Below, one piece after another: positions 14,527-24,237 of a stretch of 64,000 bases of DNA. Within the stretch, counting starts at the first letter, position 1, and each line of letters starts with the position of its first letter. Source of the stretch: Thiobacillus denitrificans DSM 12475 (lineage in GTDB: Bacteria > Pseudomonadota > Gammaproteobacteria > Burkholderiales > Thiobacillaceae); contig NZ_AQWL01000004.1 of NCBI RefSeq assembly GCF_000376425.1, positions 1 to 64,000 on the forward strand, in the 5' to 3' direction. The position numbers were made by a program, and so were the translations under genes. The notes under the pieces are model-generated. The model was not told the origin of the DNA and searched no databases. It worked only from the letters and a program-made list of their open reading frames with translations.

Positions 14527-15771
14527 TCAGCGATGTGCCCGTTGCCGGTCGAGAAAGCGGCTCATGCGGCCGATTGCCTCGATCAGGCCTTCTTCGTGCG
14601 GCAGGAACGCCACCCGGATGTGATCCGGATGCGGCCAGTTGAAACCGGTTCCCTGCACCACCAGCACACGCTCCTCATCCAGCAGATCGAGGATGAATTT
14701 CTGGTCGTCGTGGATGCGGTAGTACTTGGGGTCGAGCCGCGGGAACAGGTACATCGCCGCCTTCGGCTTGACGCAGCTGACGCCAGGAATCAGGCTCAGC
14801 AGTTCGTGCGCCAGGTCGCGCTGGCGGGCCAGCCGGCCGCCTGGCGCGACCAGGTCGTTGATGCTCTGGTAGCCGCCCAGCGCGGTCTGGATCGCGTATT
14901 GCCCCGGCACGTTGGAGCACAGGCGCATCGACGCCAGCATGTTGAGGCCTTCCAGATAGTCCTTGGCGTGGCGCTTGTCGCCCGACACGATCAGCCAGCC
15001 GGAACGATAGCCGCAGGCGCGGTAGTTTTTCGACAGGCCGTTGAAGGTGACGATCAGCACGTCCTCGGCCAGCGAGGCGATCGAGGTGTGCACCACGCCG
15101 TCGTACAGCACCTTGTCATAGATCTCGTCGGCGTACACGATCAGTTGATGCTGGCGCGCGATCTCCAGGAGTTCCAGCAGCAGTTCGGTCGGATACAGCG
15201 CACCGGTGGGGTTGTTCGGATTGATGATGACGATGGCGCGCGTATGTGGCGTGATCTTGGCGCGGATGTCGTCGAGATCGGGCAGCCAGCCGGCGCCCTC
15301 GTCGCACAGGTAGTGCCGCGGCTTGCCGCCGCCCAGGCTTACTGCTGCGGTCCACAAGGGGTAGTCCGGCGCCGGCACCAGCACCTCGTCGCCGTTGTTC
15401 AGCAGCGCCTGCATCGCCATCACGATCAGTTCGGAGGCGCCGTTGCCGACGATGATGTCATCGATGGTCACCCCGGCGATGCCTTTGCGCTGGGTCTCGT
15501 GCATGATCGCCTTGCGCGCCGAGAACAGGCCCTTGGAGTCGCTGTAGCCGGACGCATTCGGCAGGTTGACGATCACGTCCTGGACGATCTCCTCGGGCGC
15601 GTCGAAGCCGAACGGCGCCGGATTGCCGATGTTCAGCTTGATGATGCGCTGGCCCTCTTCCTCCATCTGCCGTGCGCGCGCCAATACCGGGCCGCGGATG
15701 TCGTAGCAGACGTTGTCCAGCTTGGACGATTTACGAATGGTGCGTAAGCATGGCTTGGTGTCTGCCGTCAC
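14527..15771 (-). CDS. alaT: Alanine-synthesising aminotransferase (AlaT/AlaA type)
   Basis: A class I/II PLP aminotransferase of the AlaA group that makes alanine from pyruvate and glutamate. Family features are LNIGNPAPFGFDAPEEI, the substrate segment INPNNPTGALY, YADEIYDKVLYD, and the PLP lysine in GLSKNYRACGYRSGW. 414 residues is normal. The start is GTG at 15771 after an AAGGA site; no ATG fits. It precedes hom and thrC on the same strand, the order seen in several Betaproteobacteria, but the palindromic repeat between alaT and hom may separate or attenuate the transcripts. Confidence 0.92.
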   Translation of the reverse strand: MTADTKPCLRTIRKSSKLDNVCYDIRGPVLARARQMEEEGQRIIKLNIGNPAPFGFDAPEEIVQDVIVNLPNASGYSDSKGLFSARKAIMHETQRKGIAGVTIDDIIVGNGASELIVMAMQALLNNGDEVLVPAPDYPLWTAAVSLGGGKPRHYLCDEGAGWLPDLDDIRAKITPHTRAIVIINPNNPTGALYPTELLLELLEIARQHQLIVYADEIYDKVLYDGVVHTSIASLAEDVLIVTFNGLSKNYRACGYRSGWLIVSGDKRHAKDYLEGLNMLASMRLCSNVPGQYAIQTALGGYQSINDLVAPGGRLARQRDLAHELLSLIPGVSCVKPKAAMYLFPRLDPKYYRIHDDQKFILDLLDEERVLVVQGTGFNWPHPDHIRVAFLPHEEGLIEAIGRMSRFLDRQRAHR

Positions 15772-15927
15772 AACGAATCCTTGTCAACCTGCGTAAAATC
15801 AAGGCAACAAATCAAAGTAAAACAACGCCTTGGAAAACGCGCGATTTTACCGGAGCCGCCCCGCCCCGGCAAACGCTGCGCAGGGCGGCAGAAAGCCGGC
15901 TACCTTCGAATCTGCTATGGTTTCGTC

Positions 15928-16308
15928 ATGAAACTGCACCTCAATACCGCCCCGAACCAGCTGCTGTTCACCGGCTATGCGGCCGGCCACGTGCTGATTG
16001 GCGGCACACGCCACGATACGGGCCTGTTGCTCACCGCCCGCGGCATCGAGGCCGCGCCTTGGGCGGGGCTGGACTTTACGGCGCTCACGGTGGCGCACTT
16101 TGCCTGGATCGCCGAGCACCCGGTCGACATCGTGCTGCTCGGCACCGGCACCCGGCTGCGCTTTCCCCAGCCTGCGCTCACCCGCCCGCTGCTGGATGCC
16201 CGCATCGGGCTGGAAGTCATGGACCTCGGCGCGCTCTGCCGCACCTACAACATCCTGATCGCCGAAGGCCGCAACGTGGGCGCAGCGGTGCTGATCGACC
16301 CCGATTAG
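15928..16308 (+). CDS. Mth938-like domain protein (DUF498 / Xcc1710-like)
   Basis: A 126-residue single-domain protein with the Mth938-like fold, as in Xcc1710 and the mitochondrial assembly factor NDUFAF3. Typical parts are FTGYAAGHVLIGG, VDIVLLGTGTRLRFP, the GLEVMDLGALCRTYNIL segment and AEGRNVGAAVLID. Its bacterial function is not established. The ATG at 15928 is preferred to an upstream in-frame ATG because it matches the family start. It is divergent from alaT and converges on the nucleotidase gene. Confidence 0.85.
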   Translation: MKLHLNTAPNQLLFTGYAAGHVLIGGTRHDTGLLLTARGIEAAPWAGLDFTALTVAHFAWIAEHPVDIVLLGTGTRLRFPQPALTRPLLDARIGLEVMDLGALCRTYNILIAEGRNVGAAVLIDPD

Positions 16309-16326
16309 CCCGGCTCCCGCGAACGC

Positions 16327-16980
16327 CTATTCCGGCATCATCTGCGCAAAGCTGGCGATGGCGGTGAATTCGCCGCAGTCCTTGTGCGGCTGTTTCGAAT
16401 CCGGATTGCACACCGCCAGCAGGTGGGCGATGCCATAGGCCTGCGCACTCCGCAGTACCGGCAGGCTGTCGTCGACGAACAAGGTGCGCGCCTTGTCGTA
16501 CGGCTCGACCTTCTGCAAGCCCTGCCAGAAATCCGGATGCTCCTTCGGTAGGCCGACCTGATGGGAAGAGACCAGCGCATCGAAATAGGCATCGATGCGG
16601 GTTTCGCGCATTTTCAGGCCGAGACTCTTGGGATGCGCGTTGGTCACCATCACCACCCGGCGTCCCGTCGCGCGCACCGCCTGCAAGAATGCCGGGACGT
16701 CCGGGCGCACGGCGATCAGGTGCGCGACCTCTTCCTTCAACTGCACGATGTCGAGCGCAAGCTCATTGCTCCAGAAGTCGAGGCAATACCAGTTGAGCGT
16801 GCCGCTGTGGCGCTCGTAATGCGCGGTGAGCCGGGCGCGTGCCACTTCCGGCGCCAGGCCGTGGTATTCGGCATAGCGACGCGGCATGTGCTCCAGCCAG
16901 AAGTGGTTGTCGAAATGGAGATCCAGCAGCGTGCCGTCCATGTCGAGGAAGACGCTCTGTATCTGCTGCCAATCGATCAC
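16327..16980 (-). CDS. yrfG: GMP/IMP nucleotidase, HAD family (YrfG-like)
   Basis: A 217-residue HAD-superfamily phosphatase. Motif I is DMDGTLLD (nucleophile Asp near residue 13), motif II VTNAHPKS, motif III Lys in LPKEHPDFW, and motif IV VDDSLPV. The HFWLEHMPRRYAEYHGL stretch matches YrfG, which removes phosphate from GMP and IMP. The start is GTG at 16980. It lies just downstream of rpoS on the same strand, with a 46-bp gap. Confidence 0.88.
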   Translation of the reverse strand: MIDWQQIQSVFLDMDGTLLDLHFDNHFWLEHMPRRYAEYHGLAPEVARARLTAHYERHSGTLNWYCLDFWSNELALDIVQLKEEVAHLIAVRPDVPAFLQAVRATGRRVVMVTNAHPKSLGLKMRETRIDAYFDALVSSHQVGLPKEHPDFWQGLQKVEPYDKARTLFVDDSLPVLRSAQAYGIAHLLAVCNPDSKQPHKDCGEFTAIASFAQMMPE

Positions 16981-17026
16981 TGCAGCGCCTCCCCATGCGC
17001 CGGCGACGGTCGCTGCCGTTTCCGGG

Positions 17027-17968
17027 TTAAAACAACTCGTCCTTGGATACGCCGCGCCGCCGCAACAGCTGCCGCAGCACGCGCAGGGATTCCATCTGGA
17101 TCTGGCGCACGCGCTCGCGCGTCACCTGCAGTTCGAGCGCCAGGTCTTCCAGCGTGCAGGCTTCGCAGTTGTTGAGGCCGAAGCGCCGCTCGATCACCCA
17201 GCGCTGCTTGTCATTGAGCTGGGTCAGCCATTCGTGGACATGGTGTTCGATTTCTTCGATCTGCAGCATTTCGTCCGGCAGATGAACATTGTCGTCGGCG
17301 ATCGTTTCGCCCAGCGACAGCGTGGGATCGACGTCGAGCGGCGCATCGAGCGATGCCACTCTTTCATTCAGCCGCATGATGCGGCGCACGTTCTCGACCG
17401 GATGACCGGTCAGTGCGGCGATATCGTCCGAGGTGGCATCGGTCACGCCGTGGGTTTCCAGATGCCGCTTGGCACGCAGATAGATGTTGAGTTCCTTGAT
17501 GATGTGCACCGGCAGGCGGATGGTGCGCGACTGGTTCATGATCGCGCGCTCGATGTTCTGGCGGATCCACCAGGTGGCGTAGGTCGAGAAGCGGAAACCG
17601 CGCTCGGGGTCGAATTTTTCCAGCGCATGGATGAGACCGAGATTGCCCTCTTCCACCAGGTCGAGCAGCGTCAGGCCGCGGTTGGCGTAATGCTTGGCGA
17701 TGTTGACCACCAGCCGCAGGTTGCGCTCGATCATGGTCTGCCGCGCCTCGAAGTCGCCCAGCACGGTGCGCCGCGCCAGCGCGACTTCCTCCGCTGCGGT
17801 CAGCAGCGGCGCCTGGCCGATTTCGTTGAGATAGAGCTGGGTGACGTCGACCTGCGGCTCGTCGAGGATGGCCGACGCCAGTTCTTCGCTGCTGTCCGCC
17901 ACCGGCTGCTCCGTTTCGGCATCGCCTGGCGTCAGGTCTTCGGATTCGTCGCTGGATTGACGGCTCAT
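17027..17968 (-). CDS. rpoS: RNA polymerase sigma factor RpoS (sigma-38)
   Basis: The stationary-phase and general-stress sigma factor. Region 1.2 (LYLNEIGQAPLLTAAEE), region 2 with RFSTYATWWIRQNIERA for the -10 element, region 3 and the region 4 helix-turn-helix (LEDLALELQVTRERVRQIQ) are intact in 313 residues. The ATG at 17968 follows GGAG, and its first bases overlap the nlpD stop (ATGA), the classical nlpD-rpoS arrangement. In other Proteobacteria the main rpoS promoter lies inside nlpD; that is expected but could not be located by eye here. Confidence 0.97.
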   Translation of the reverse strand: MSRQSSDESEDLTPGDAETEQPVADSSEELASAILDEPQVDVTQLYLNEIGQAPLLTAAEEVALARRTVLGDFEARQTMIERNLRLVVNIAKHYANRGLTLLDLVEEGNLGLIHALEKFDPERGFRFSTYATWWIRQNIERAIMNQSRTIRLPVHIIKELNIYLRAKRHLETHGVTDATSDDIAALTGHPVENVRRIMRLNERVASLDAPLDVDPTLSLGETIADDNVHLPDEMLQIEEIEHHVHEWLTQLNDKQRWVIERRFGLNNCEACTLEDLALELQVTRERVRQIQMESLRVLRQLLRRRGVSKDELF

Positions 17969-18933
17969 GAACGCTCCGGAAGGTAGTTCAGTGGATCGAG
18001 CGGTTTGCCATAACGGCGGATTTCAAAATGAAGTTTAACCCGATCGGCATCGCTATCACCCATCAGCGCGATTTTTTGTCCGGCGCTCACGCTGTCGCCT
18101 TCCTTCACCAGGATCGCTTCGTTGTGTGCATAGGCGGAGAGGAACTCGCCCGCATGCTTGACGATCAGCAGACGCCCGTAGCCGCGCAGGCCGCTGCCGC
18201 TGTATACCACCTTGCCGGGCGCCACCGCTTTCACCGGCGCATTGCGTTGCCCGACGATGTCGATGCCTTTGCCGCCCGCTGCACCAAAACGCCCCGCCAG
18301 GGTGCCGTCGACCGGCCACAGCCAGTTGTCGACCGCCGCGCTCGGAGCGGGGGTCGGAGTCACGCTCCGAGCCGGAGCCGCGCTCGGAGCGGGAGCCGGA
18401 GCGGGAGCCGGAGCCGGAGCGGGGGTCGGAGCGGCGGCGGGCACCGGCTGGGCGACGGTGGGCGCGGCCGACACCTGCGCCCAGTTGGCCTCGGAATACG
18501 CCAGCAACACGGCTTGCGGTTCGCGCTGCAAAGGCGGCTCGACCAGCGGGCGCGCGCTCGGCACGGCCACCTCGTCGAGCGGTTTGATTTCGACCGCACC
18601 CGGTGGCGGCGTCAGCCGCAGCACCTGGCCAACCAGGATGCGGTCGGGCGAATCGAGCCGGTTCCAGTCGGCAACTTCGCGGTAATCCAGGCTGTTGGCA
18701 AACGCAATGGCATACAGCGTATCGCCGCGCTGAACCGTATACAGGCCGTTGGCGGACGGCACGATCTGCTGCGCCGGGCCGGGTTTGGCCGTAGCGGGTG
18801 GCATGCTGCCGACGCGCGCTGGCGTCCGTTCGCTCACCGGCGCCGGCGTGTGCGAGGCGCACCCCGCCATTCCCAACAGCAGTCCGCCCAGCCATACGGC
18901 CCTCACGCCGCCGCGGGCGGCCATCCTGATCAC
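17965..18933 (-). CDS. nlpD: NlpD-type lipoprotein with LysM and degenerate LytM domains
   Basis: An outer-membrane lipoprotein that in relatives switches on the cell-division amidase AmiC. Order: signal peptide with lipobox MAGC (Cys25 from the GTG start), LysM at ~63-108 ([13 protein letters not shown]), a Pro-Ala-rich linker at ~155-198, and a LytM/M23 fold at ~203-317. The first zinc histidine is missing: the expected HxGxD is GKGIDI here, so it probably cannot cleave peptidoglycan itself. The GTG at 18933 overlaps the pcm stop (GTGA) behind a GGGGG site; the ATG three codons later is an alternative. The linker is encoded by a GGAGCC/GGAGCG tandem run. Confidence 0.9.
   Translation of the reverse strand: MIRMAARGGVRAVWLGGLLLGMAGCASHTPAPVSERTPARVGSMPPATAKPGPAQQIVPSANGLYTVQRGDTLYAIAFANSLDYREVADWNRLDSPDRILVGQVLRLTPPPGAVEIKPLDEVAVPSARPLVEPPLQREPQAVLLAYSEANWAQVSAAPTVAQPVPAAAPTPAPAPAPAPAPAPSAAPARSVTPTPAPSAAVDNWLWPVDGTLAGRFGAAGGKGIDIVGQRNAPVKAVAPGKVVYSGSGLRGYGRLLIVKHAGEFLSAYAHNEAILVKEGDSVSAGQKIALMGDSDADRVKLHFEIRRYGKPLDPLNYLPERS
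18369..18437. repeat. GGAGCC/GGAGCG tandem hexamers inside nlpD
   Basis: A run of near-identical 6-bp units that encodes the alternating Pro-Ala linker of NlpD on the minus strand. Such tracts can change length by slippage in units of two residues without shifting the frame. Confidence 0.7.
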
Positions 18934-19610
18934 GCCACCCCCGGCAGCAAAGGGACGAATTTCACGCCTTCGAGCCGACGCTCGGTGAACTGATCGCCCT
19001 GGCGCTCGAACACGCACAGCGTCTGCGTGGCATTGCCGAGCGGCATCACCAGACGCCCGCCATCGCCCAGCTGGGCCAGCAAACCATGCGGCACCTCGGC
19101 AAACGCGGCCGCAATCACGATGGCGTCGAACGGCGCGAAATCCTTCGCCCCCGCCATGCCGTCGCCGTGCTTGGGCTTGACGTTGTTGACCCGCAGTTCA
19201 CGCAGGCGCTGGCGGGTTTTGCCGACCAGCGCGGCGATGCGTTCCAGCGACACCACTTCGCGCGCCAGCCTGCCCAGCACGGCTGCCTGATAGCCGCAGC
19301 CCAGCCCGATTTCCAGTACGCGGCCCAGTTCATGGCCCTGGCTCGCCTCGCCGTGGCGCGCCAGTTCGGCCATGCGCGCCACGGTGTAAGGATTCGAAAT
19401 GGTCTGTCCGAAGCCGATCGGCAGCGCTGTGTCCTCGTAGGCGCGCGACTCCAGCGCCTGGTCGACGAACAGATGGCGCGGCACCGCGCCCATCGCCGCC
19501 AGCACGATCTCGTCCTTGATGCCCTGCTCGCGCAGGCGCTCGACCATGCGGCCGCGCGTGCGTGCCGAGGTCATGCCGATGCCGGCGCGCAGGTTCAGGG
19601 ATTCAGCCAT
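18930..19610 (-). CDS. pcm: Protein-L-isoaspartate O-methyltransferase
   Basis: Uses S-adenosylmethionine to methylate isoaspartyl residues in aged proteins and start their repair. The 226 residues contain the substrate-side segment [37 protein letters not shown] and the SAM-binding loop [15 protein letters not shown]. It starts 16 bases inside the end of surE and overlaps nlpD, so it is the middle of the surE-pcm-nlpD-rpoS stationary-phase operon. Confidence 0.95.
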   Translation of the reverse strand: MAESLNLRAGIGMTSARTRGRMVERLREQGIKDEIVLAAMGAVPRHLFVDQALESRAYEDTALPIGFGQTISNPYTVARMAELARHGEASQGHELGRVLEIGLGCGYQAAVLGRLAREVVSLERIAALVGKTRQRLRELRVNNVKPKHGDGMAGAKDFAPFDAIVIAAAFAEVPHGLLAQLGDGGRLVMPLGNATQTLCVFERQGDQFTERRLEGVKFVPLLPGVA

Positions 19611-20338
19611 ACGCTTACGCTGTCCATCTGGCTGAAACGGGTCAGGTCCATTTGCAGCGGGGTGATCGAAACGAAGCCGTTGGCGATGGCATGAAAATCG
19701 GTGCCTTCGCCCGCATCCTGCGCGCCTCCCGATGCCCCCACCCAGTACACGGTCTGTCCGCGCGGGTTGGTGGTTTTCACCACCGGTTCGGCCTTGTGGC
19801 GCTTGCCCAGTCGGGTCACGCGTATGCCGCCGAGATCGGCCCAGGCGCGATCCGGCACATTGACGTTGAGCAGCATCGGCTCGGTCGGTGGCTGCGCCTG
19901 GATACGTTGCACCAGTTCGACCACCACGCGTGCGGCAGTGTCGAAGTGCTGCGCGCTGTGGTTGGCGAGCGATACCGCAATCGACGGGACACCGAGCAGA
20001 TAGCCTTCGGTGGCGGCGGCGACGGTGCCCGAATAAATCGTGTCGTCGCCCATGTTGGCGCCGTGGTTGATGCCGGAGATCACCATGTCCGGCAGATGGT
20101 CGAGCATGCCGGTGACAGCCAGATGAACGCAGTCGGTCGGGGTGCCGTTGACGTAGTAAAAGCCACCCGGCTCCTGCCGCAACATCAGCGGGCGATCGAG
20201 CGTCAGCGAATTGGAAGCGCCGCTGCGGTCGCGTTCGGGCGCCACCACGGTGATGTCGGCCAGGGGAGCGAGCGTCCGCGCCAGCGCGGCAAGACCGGGG
20301 GCGAAGTAACCGTCATCGTTGGAAAGCAGGATGCGCAT
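19595..20338 (-). CDS. surE: 5'/3'-nucleotidase SurE
   Basis: A metal-dependent nucleoside monophosphatase linked to stationary-phase survival. The hallmark NDDGYFAPG starts at residue 6 (the Asp pair binds metal), followed by [26 protein letters not shown] and [14 protein letters not shown]. 247 residues, normal length. First gene of the operon; the ~100 bp upstream (20339-20436) should hold its promoter and the end of tamB. Confidence 0.96.
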   Translation of the reverse strand: MRILLSNDDGYFAPGLAALARTLAPLADITVVAPERDRSGASNSLTLDRPLMLRQEPGGFYYVNGTPTDCVHLAVTGMLDHLPDMVISGINHGANMGDDTIYSGTVAAATEGYLLGVPSIAVSLANHSAQHFDTAARVVVELVQRIQAQPPTEPMLLNVNVPDRAWADLGGIRVTRLGKRHKAEPVVKTTNPRGQTVYWVGASGGAQDAGEGTDFHAIANGFVSITPLQMDLTRFSQMDSVSVWLNP

Positions 20339-20436
20339 CAGCGGCCCCCAGCACTATCTATCGTCGAAAACACGGGCTGCATGAGAACAAGCAGGGGATG
20401 AAACATGCCGGATTCTATCATCGCCGCTTGATGGAT

Positions 20437-23400
20437 TCAGTCGTATTCCAGGCTGTAAAACGCGTCGAAGCTGCTTTGCTGCCCGGCCTGCGCTTCCAGT
20501 CGCACGCGCGGCGTCAGCTGGTACAGCACCTTGACCACCTGGCTCAGCCCGTCCAGGCTCTGCTCGTAGCTCAGCATCGCGCGCGACGAAAGGCGCTTGC
20601 CGACACTGACCACGCTGCCGGTGAGGTCGTCACCGCTGCCGGCACGCACGTCGAAACTGTCGATGCCCAGCGCGTCGGCCAGTTTTGACTGAAAGTTCAC
20701 CGATTCGGCCTGGCTCAGCAGCGCACCGGCCGCAACCTGAAGCAGCACGAATTCCTGCTGCCCGCTGTTTTCCAGGCCGTGCCCCAGCACCAGCCAGGCG
20801 AGCTTTTCGGTGTCGGGCAGGGCCGGATCGGAATACAGCTTCACCACCGGGCGCTGCACCGTGCCGCTGACCTGTACGCCGGCCTTGACGCTCGGATTCT
20901 TGCGCACCGCCAGCACGTCCAGCCCGGGGTTGTCGATCGGCCCGGCAAAGCGCAGCACCCCGCGCTCGATCTCCAGCGTCTGCGCATACGCCGCGTAGCG
21001 CCCTTCTTCCACCTGGATCGTGCCTTCGCCGCGCAGCACCTGCGAGGGGTATGCCGCCTGCGGTTTACGCCCATCAGGATGCTCGTTCTGCGGGGGGTCC
21101 GGGCGCAGCGTCCGGCTTACGGTGAACACGCGCAACTGGCCGCCCAGCCGCGCATCGAGCCCGCCGCCCTTGAACAGGAAGTCGTCGCCCAGCCTGAGCG
21201 TCAGGTCGAGCGCCAGCGGGAAACGCTGCGCTACCGGTTTTTCACGCGGCGGCTGGCCGATGACGACGACGTCGCTCGACAATACGGGCCGTCCCGCCTC
21301 CGGCATTTCCAGCCGGGCGCGGTCTGCAGTGAGTTCGCCGGTGAGTTGCAGGCGCTGCGGGTCGAGATTGAGACGGGTCGTGCCGGACACGCTCACGCGG
21401 CGGTCGCTGCGATTGATGGCGGCAAATTTCTCGAAGACCAGCGTGAGCCCCGCCTGCGGGTTTTTCAGCTGCGCTTCGCCGCTCACCACAATGCGTCCGC
21501 TCTGGCCTTTCAGTTCGCCCTGCTGCACCCGCACCCGGTCACCGTCCAGCAGCAGTTTCAGGCTGCCGTCGGTGATGGCGATGCCTTCTTCCGGCATCGC
21601 AAAGCGGATCGCGCCGGCATCGATCTGGCCGTCGATGCGCGGTGCCGCCAGGCTGCCGCTGCCCGCGAGCTGCGTGGCCAGGCGCGCATCCAGCTGGATG
21701 CCGACTGGCAGGAAAGGCCTGGCCAGACGCAGGTCGGGCACGTTGAGCGTGGCCGTCCATGCCAGCGGCGCGCTGCGCGGCAAGCCGAAGGCGGCGCCCG
21801 TGCGTTCCAGCGTGGCGCGTCCTTCGGCACGCACCTGTCCGGCCTCGCGGGTATCGGCTTCGAGGCGGGCCGTGACGCGGCTGGCGTCGGCACGAAAATT
21901 CAGTGCGAGCGCGGTCAGCCCCAGATTCATCGCCGGCTCGGTCAGGTGCACGTCGCCGCTCTGGCGCAGCAGGCGCGCCTGGCCGTCGAGCGTATCGCCC
22001 AGGCGCAGGCTCCAGTCGCCGTTCATCCGCAGGTCGGTGGTGAACGGCAACGGCTTTTCCAGCAGGCCGAGCACGGGCGTCAGCGGCAGGTTGGCCAAGC
22101 TGCCGCGCGTGGCCAGCTGCGCGCCCTGACGGTCGATCTGCATTACGTTGACCTGGCCGCCCGCCAGCGTCAGCACCAGATCGTTCACCTGTTGCCGCTC
22201 GCGCGACAGCGTCAGCGCGGCGGGCGCGCTCAGCCGCATCGGCCAGGCGCCCTCCACCTCGGCCCGGTTCAACTGTCCGCGCCACGACATCCGCGTGGCG
22301 TCCAGTCCGCCGGCGAGATTCGCCGTCACCCGCCAGGCAGGCAGACGGGCGTCGAGCGACAGTGTGTGCGCGTTGCGGCGACCCTGCAGGTCTGCCTGGA
22401 TGACACTCAGGCGCTGCCCGGCCAGACGCACCCCGCGTGCGTCGAGCCGGCCGTTGAACGCGCCGGCCGCCGTCGCCTGCAGTTCGAGTTGCAGATCCAG
22501 GCTATCGGCCGCGATGTCGCCCGGCAGGCGCAGGCCGCTGGCTGCCACCTTTGCATCGATCTGCAACTGGGCAGGATCGCCACCGGCACTGCCCGTGCTG
22601 GTCAGCCGCCCGGCCAGTCCCAGGTTCAGCCGCGCCAGCGCGGGCGCGTCGATGTCCCACTTCAGGCGGTCGCCGGCACGGCCATAGGCACCCGTCAGCT
22701 GCGCGCGGTTGCCGGCGATATCGAGATCGATGTCGGCACCGGTCAGATGCCGGTTTTCGTAGCGCAAGCGTCCCTGCCCGCGGACCGGGCGGCCCTCGAG
22801 CTCGCCCGGCGGCAGGGTGAATTGCGTTTGCATCCGCAGGCCGGGCAGCAGCGCGCCGCTCACCTGGCCGCGCGCGTTGAGCCGCGCGCGCGGAAACTGT
22901 CCGAAGCGCGCCGGATTGATCTGCGTGGCGTCGAACTCGGCGGAAAACGCGCGGCTGGCATCGAGCTGCAGCATGCCTTTCGCCGTCAGCCGGCCGGCCT
23001 GGCCGCTGAAATTTGCCGTTTCCAGCCGCAAGCGCGAATCGGCATGACTCAGCGTGAAACGTCCTTGCCCCCAGGTTTCGTCCACCTCGGCGTCGAGCGC
23101 CTGGCGCGCGGCATCGCCGGTCAGTTGCAGCGTCGTGCGCAGACGCGTGGCGTAGAGATCGCGGTGCAGGCCGGCCAGATCGAGACGCGGGCTGGCGAGA
23201 TCGAGCGCAAAGCGGCCATTGTGCCACTGGCCTGTTCCCGTGAGTTGCCCGGCTGCGCCCAGGTCGATCGCCAGCGCGCTGAAATCCGCATCGGTCATGT
23301 CGCCCGCCAGCGCCCCGGTCAGGTTGGCCACTGGCAGCCGGTGCTGGTCGAGCCGGCCAGCCAGCCGGTTGGTCAGGCTGAAGCTGCCGAGCAGGCGTTC

Positions 23401-24237
23401 GCCGACACGCCCCTCGAATACCCCGGAAAACGCCAGATCGGCGGCCGGCGCGTCCGTCACGAACAGCCGCGGGTCGATCCCCTGCCCGCTCAGCAGCAAT
23501 CGGGGCAGGCGCACGCGTGCGAACGGCGCGGCTTCGCCGCTGGCCATCATGCGCATGCTTTCCGCCTCGGCATCGAGCCTGAATTGCAATGCCGTCAGGG
23601 TACCGGTCAGGCCGAGCCGGGCCGTTATCGGCACCGGTTCGTCGCGCACGGCGTCGATGCGCCCCTGCAAGACAAATGGCGCATCCTTGCCGATCTCGAC
23701 TTGCCCCTGCAGCCCGGCCCACGGCGAGCTTACGCTTGCCTGGGTCAGGCGATAGCGCTGGCCGTCGTCATCGAGCCGCCCGCGCAACGCGCCGAGCGTC
23801 AACCCTGCACCGGCATCGACGATCTCCAGCTGCGCCAGGTCGAATGTGCGCACCTGCACAGCGAGCGGCAGGCGCAGGCTGCGCGGCAATTGCAGCGGCG
23901 TGGGGTCGGGCTTCAGGATCGTCACCCGCACATTGCGCGCCGCCAGCAGGTCGACGTCGAGCCGGCGCTGCCACAGTGCACGCGGTTGCCATTCGAGGCG
24001 GATGCCCTCGATTTCGATACGCCGGGCGGCGGTGGCGATCGTCAGCTTGCGGATGCCGAGCGGCACGCCGAGATGACCGTCGACGCCTTCGATCTGCACA
24101 CGGCCGCCGCTCAAGTTCGCCGCTGCTCCGCTCAGCCAGCGGAACCCGGTGGCCGTGCCTGCCAGGAAGGCACCCGCCGCGACCAACAGGCCCAGCAGCG
24201 CAAACAGGCCCGCCAGCCACCGAATGGCGCGCCTCAA
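20437..24237 (-). CDS. tamB: Translocation and assembly module subunit TamB
   Basis: A 1266-residue inner-membrane-anchored protein that spans the periplasm and works with TamA; relatives assist outer-membrane protein insertion and lipid movement. An N-terminal TM helix (WLAGLFALLGLLVAAGAFLA) is followed by a very long repetitive beta-rich body and the conserved C-terminal TamB domain (VSGTVQRPVVKLYSDP, then TEKLAWLVLGHG, ending in an aromatic FYSLEYD). The frame runs far upstream inside tamA; the start chosen is TTG at 24237, overlapping the tamA stop as TTGA with GGAG seven bases before it. No ATG or GTG fits the membrane helix better. Confidence 0.93.
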   Translation of the reverse strand: MRRAIRWLAGLFALLGLLVAAGAFLAGTATGFRWLSGAAANLSGGRVQIEGVDGHLGVPLGIRKLTIATAARRIEIEGIRLEWQPRALWQRRLDVDLLAARNVRVTILKPDPTPLQLPRSLRLPLAVQVRTFDLAQLEIVDAGAGLTLGALRGRLDDDGQRYRLTQASVSSPWAGLQGQVEIGKDAPFVLQGRIDAVRDEPVPITARLGLTGTLTALQFRLDAEAESMRMMASGEAAPFARVRLPRLLLSGQGIDPRLFVTDAPAADLAFSGVFEGRVGERLLGSFSLTNRLAGRLDQHRLPVANLTGALAGDMTDADFSALAIDLGAAGQLTGTGQWHNGRFALDLASPRLDLAGLHRDLYATRLRTTLQLTGDAARQALDAEVDETWGQGRFTLSHADSRLRLETANFSGQAGRLTAKGMLQLDASRAFSAEFDATQINPARFGQFPRARLNARGQVSGALLPGLRMQTQFTLPPGELEGRPVRGQGRLRYENRHLTGADIDLDIAGNRAQLTGAYGRAGDRLKWDIDAPALARLNLGLAGRLTSTGSAGGDPAQLQIDAKVAASGLRLPGDIAADSLDLQLELQATAAGAFNGRLDARGVRLAGQRLSVIQADLQGRRNAHTLSLDARLPAWRVTANLAGGLDATRMSWRGQLNRAEVEGAWPMRLSAPAALTLSRERQQVNDLVLTLAGGQVNVMQIDRQGAQLATRGSLANLPLTPVLGLLEKPLPFTTDLRMNGDWSLRLGDTLDGQARLLRQSGDVHLTEPAMNLGLTALALNFRADASRVTARLEADTREAGQVRAEGRATLERTGAAFGLPRSAPLAWTATLNVPDLRLARPFLPVGIQLDARLATQLAGSGSLAAPRIDGQIDAGAIRFAMPEEGIAITDGSLKLLLDGDRVRVQQGELKGQSGRIVVSGEAQLKNPQAGLTLVFEKFAAINRSDRRVSVSGTTRLNLDPQRLQLTGELTADRARLEMPEAGRPVLSSDVVVIGQPPREKPVAQRFPLALDLTLRLGDDFLFKGGGLDARLGGQLRVFTVSRTLRPDPPQNEHPDGRKPQAAYPSQVLRGEGTIQVEEGRYAAYAQTLEIERGVLRFAGPIDNPGLDVLAVRKNPSVKAGVQVSGTVQRPVVKLYSDPALPDTEKLAWLVLGHGLENSGQQEFVLLQVAAGALLSQAESVNFQSKLADALGIDSFDVRAGSGDDLTGSVVSVGKRLSSRAMLSYEQSLDGLSQVVKVLYQLTPRVRLEAQAGQQSSFDAFYSLEYD

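Noticed and set aside
13162-15747. 861-codon open frame on the plus strand opposite hom and alaT
   Set aside because: Runs antisense across two clear enzymes; the protein is low-complexity (His, Gln, Arg, Val-rich) with no motif, a normal by-product of GC-rich coding DNA.
18340-18440. Repeated GC-rich units that could suggest a CRISPR or satellite
   Set aside because: The hexamers are in frame with nlpD and encode its Pro-Ala linker; there are no spacers.
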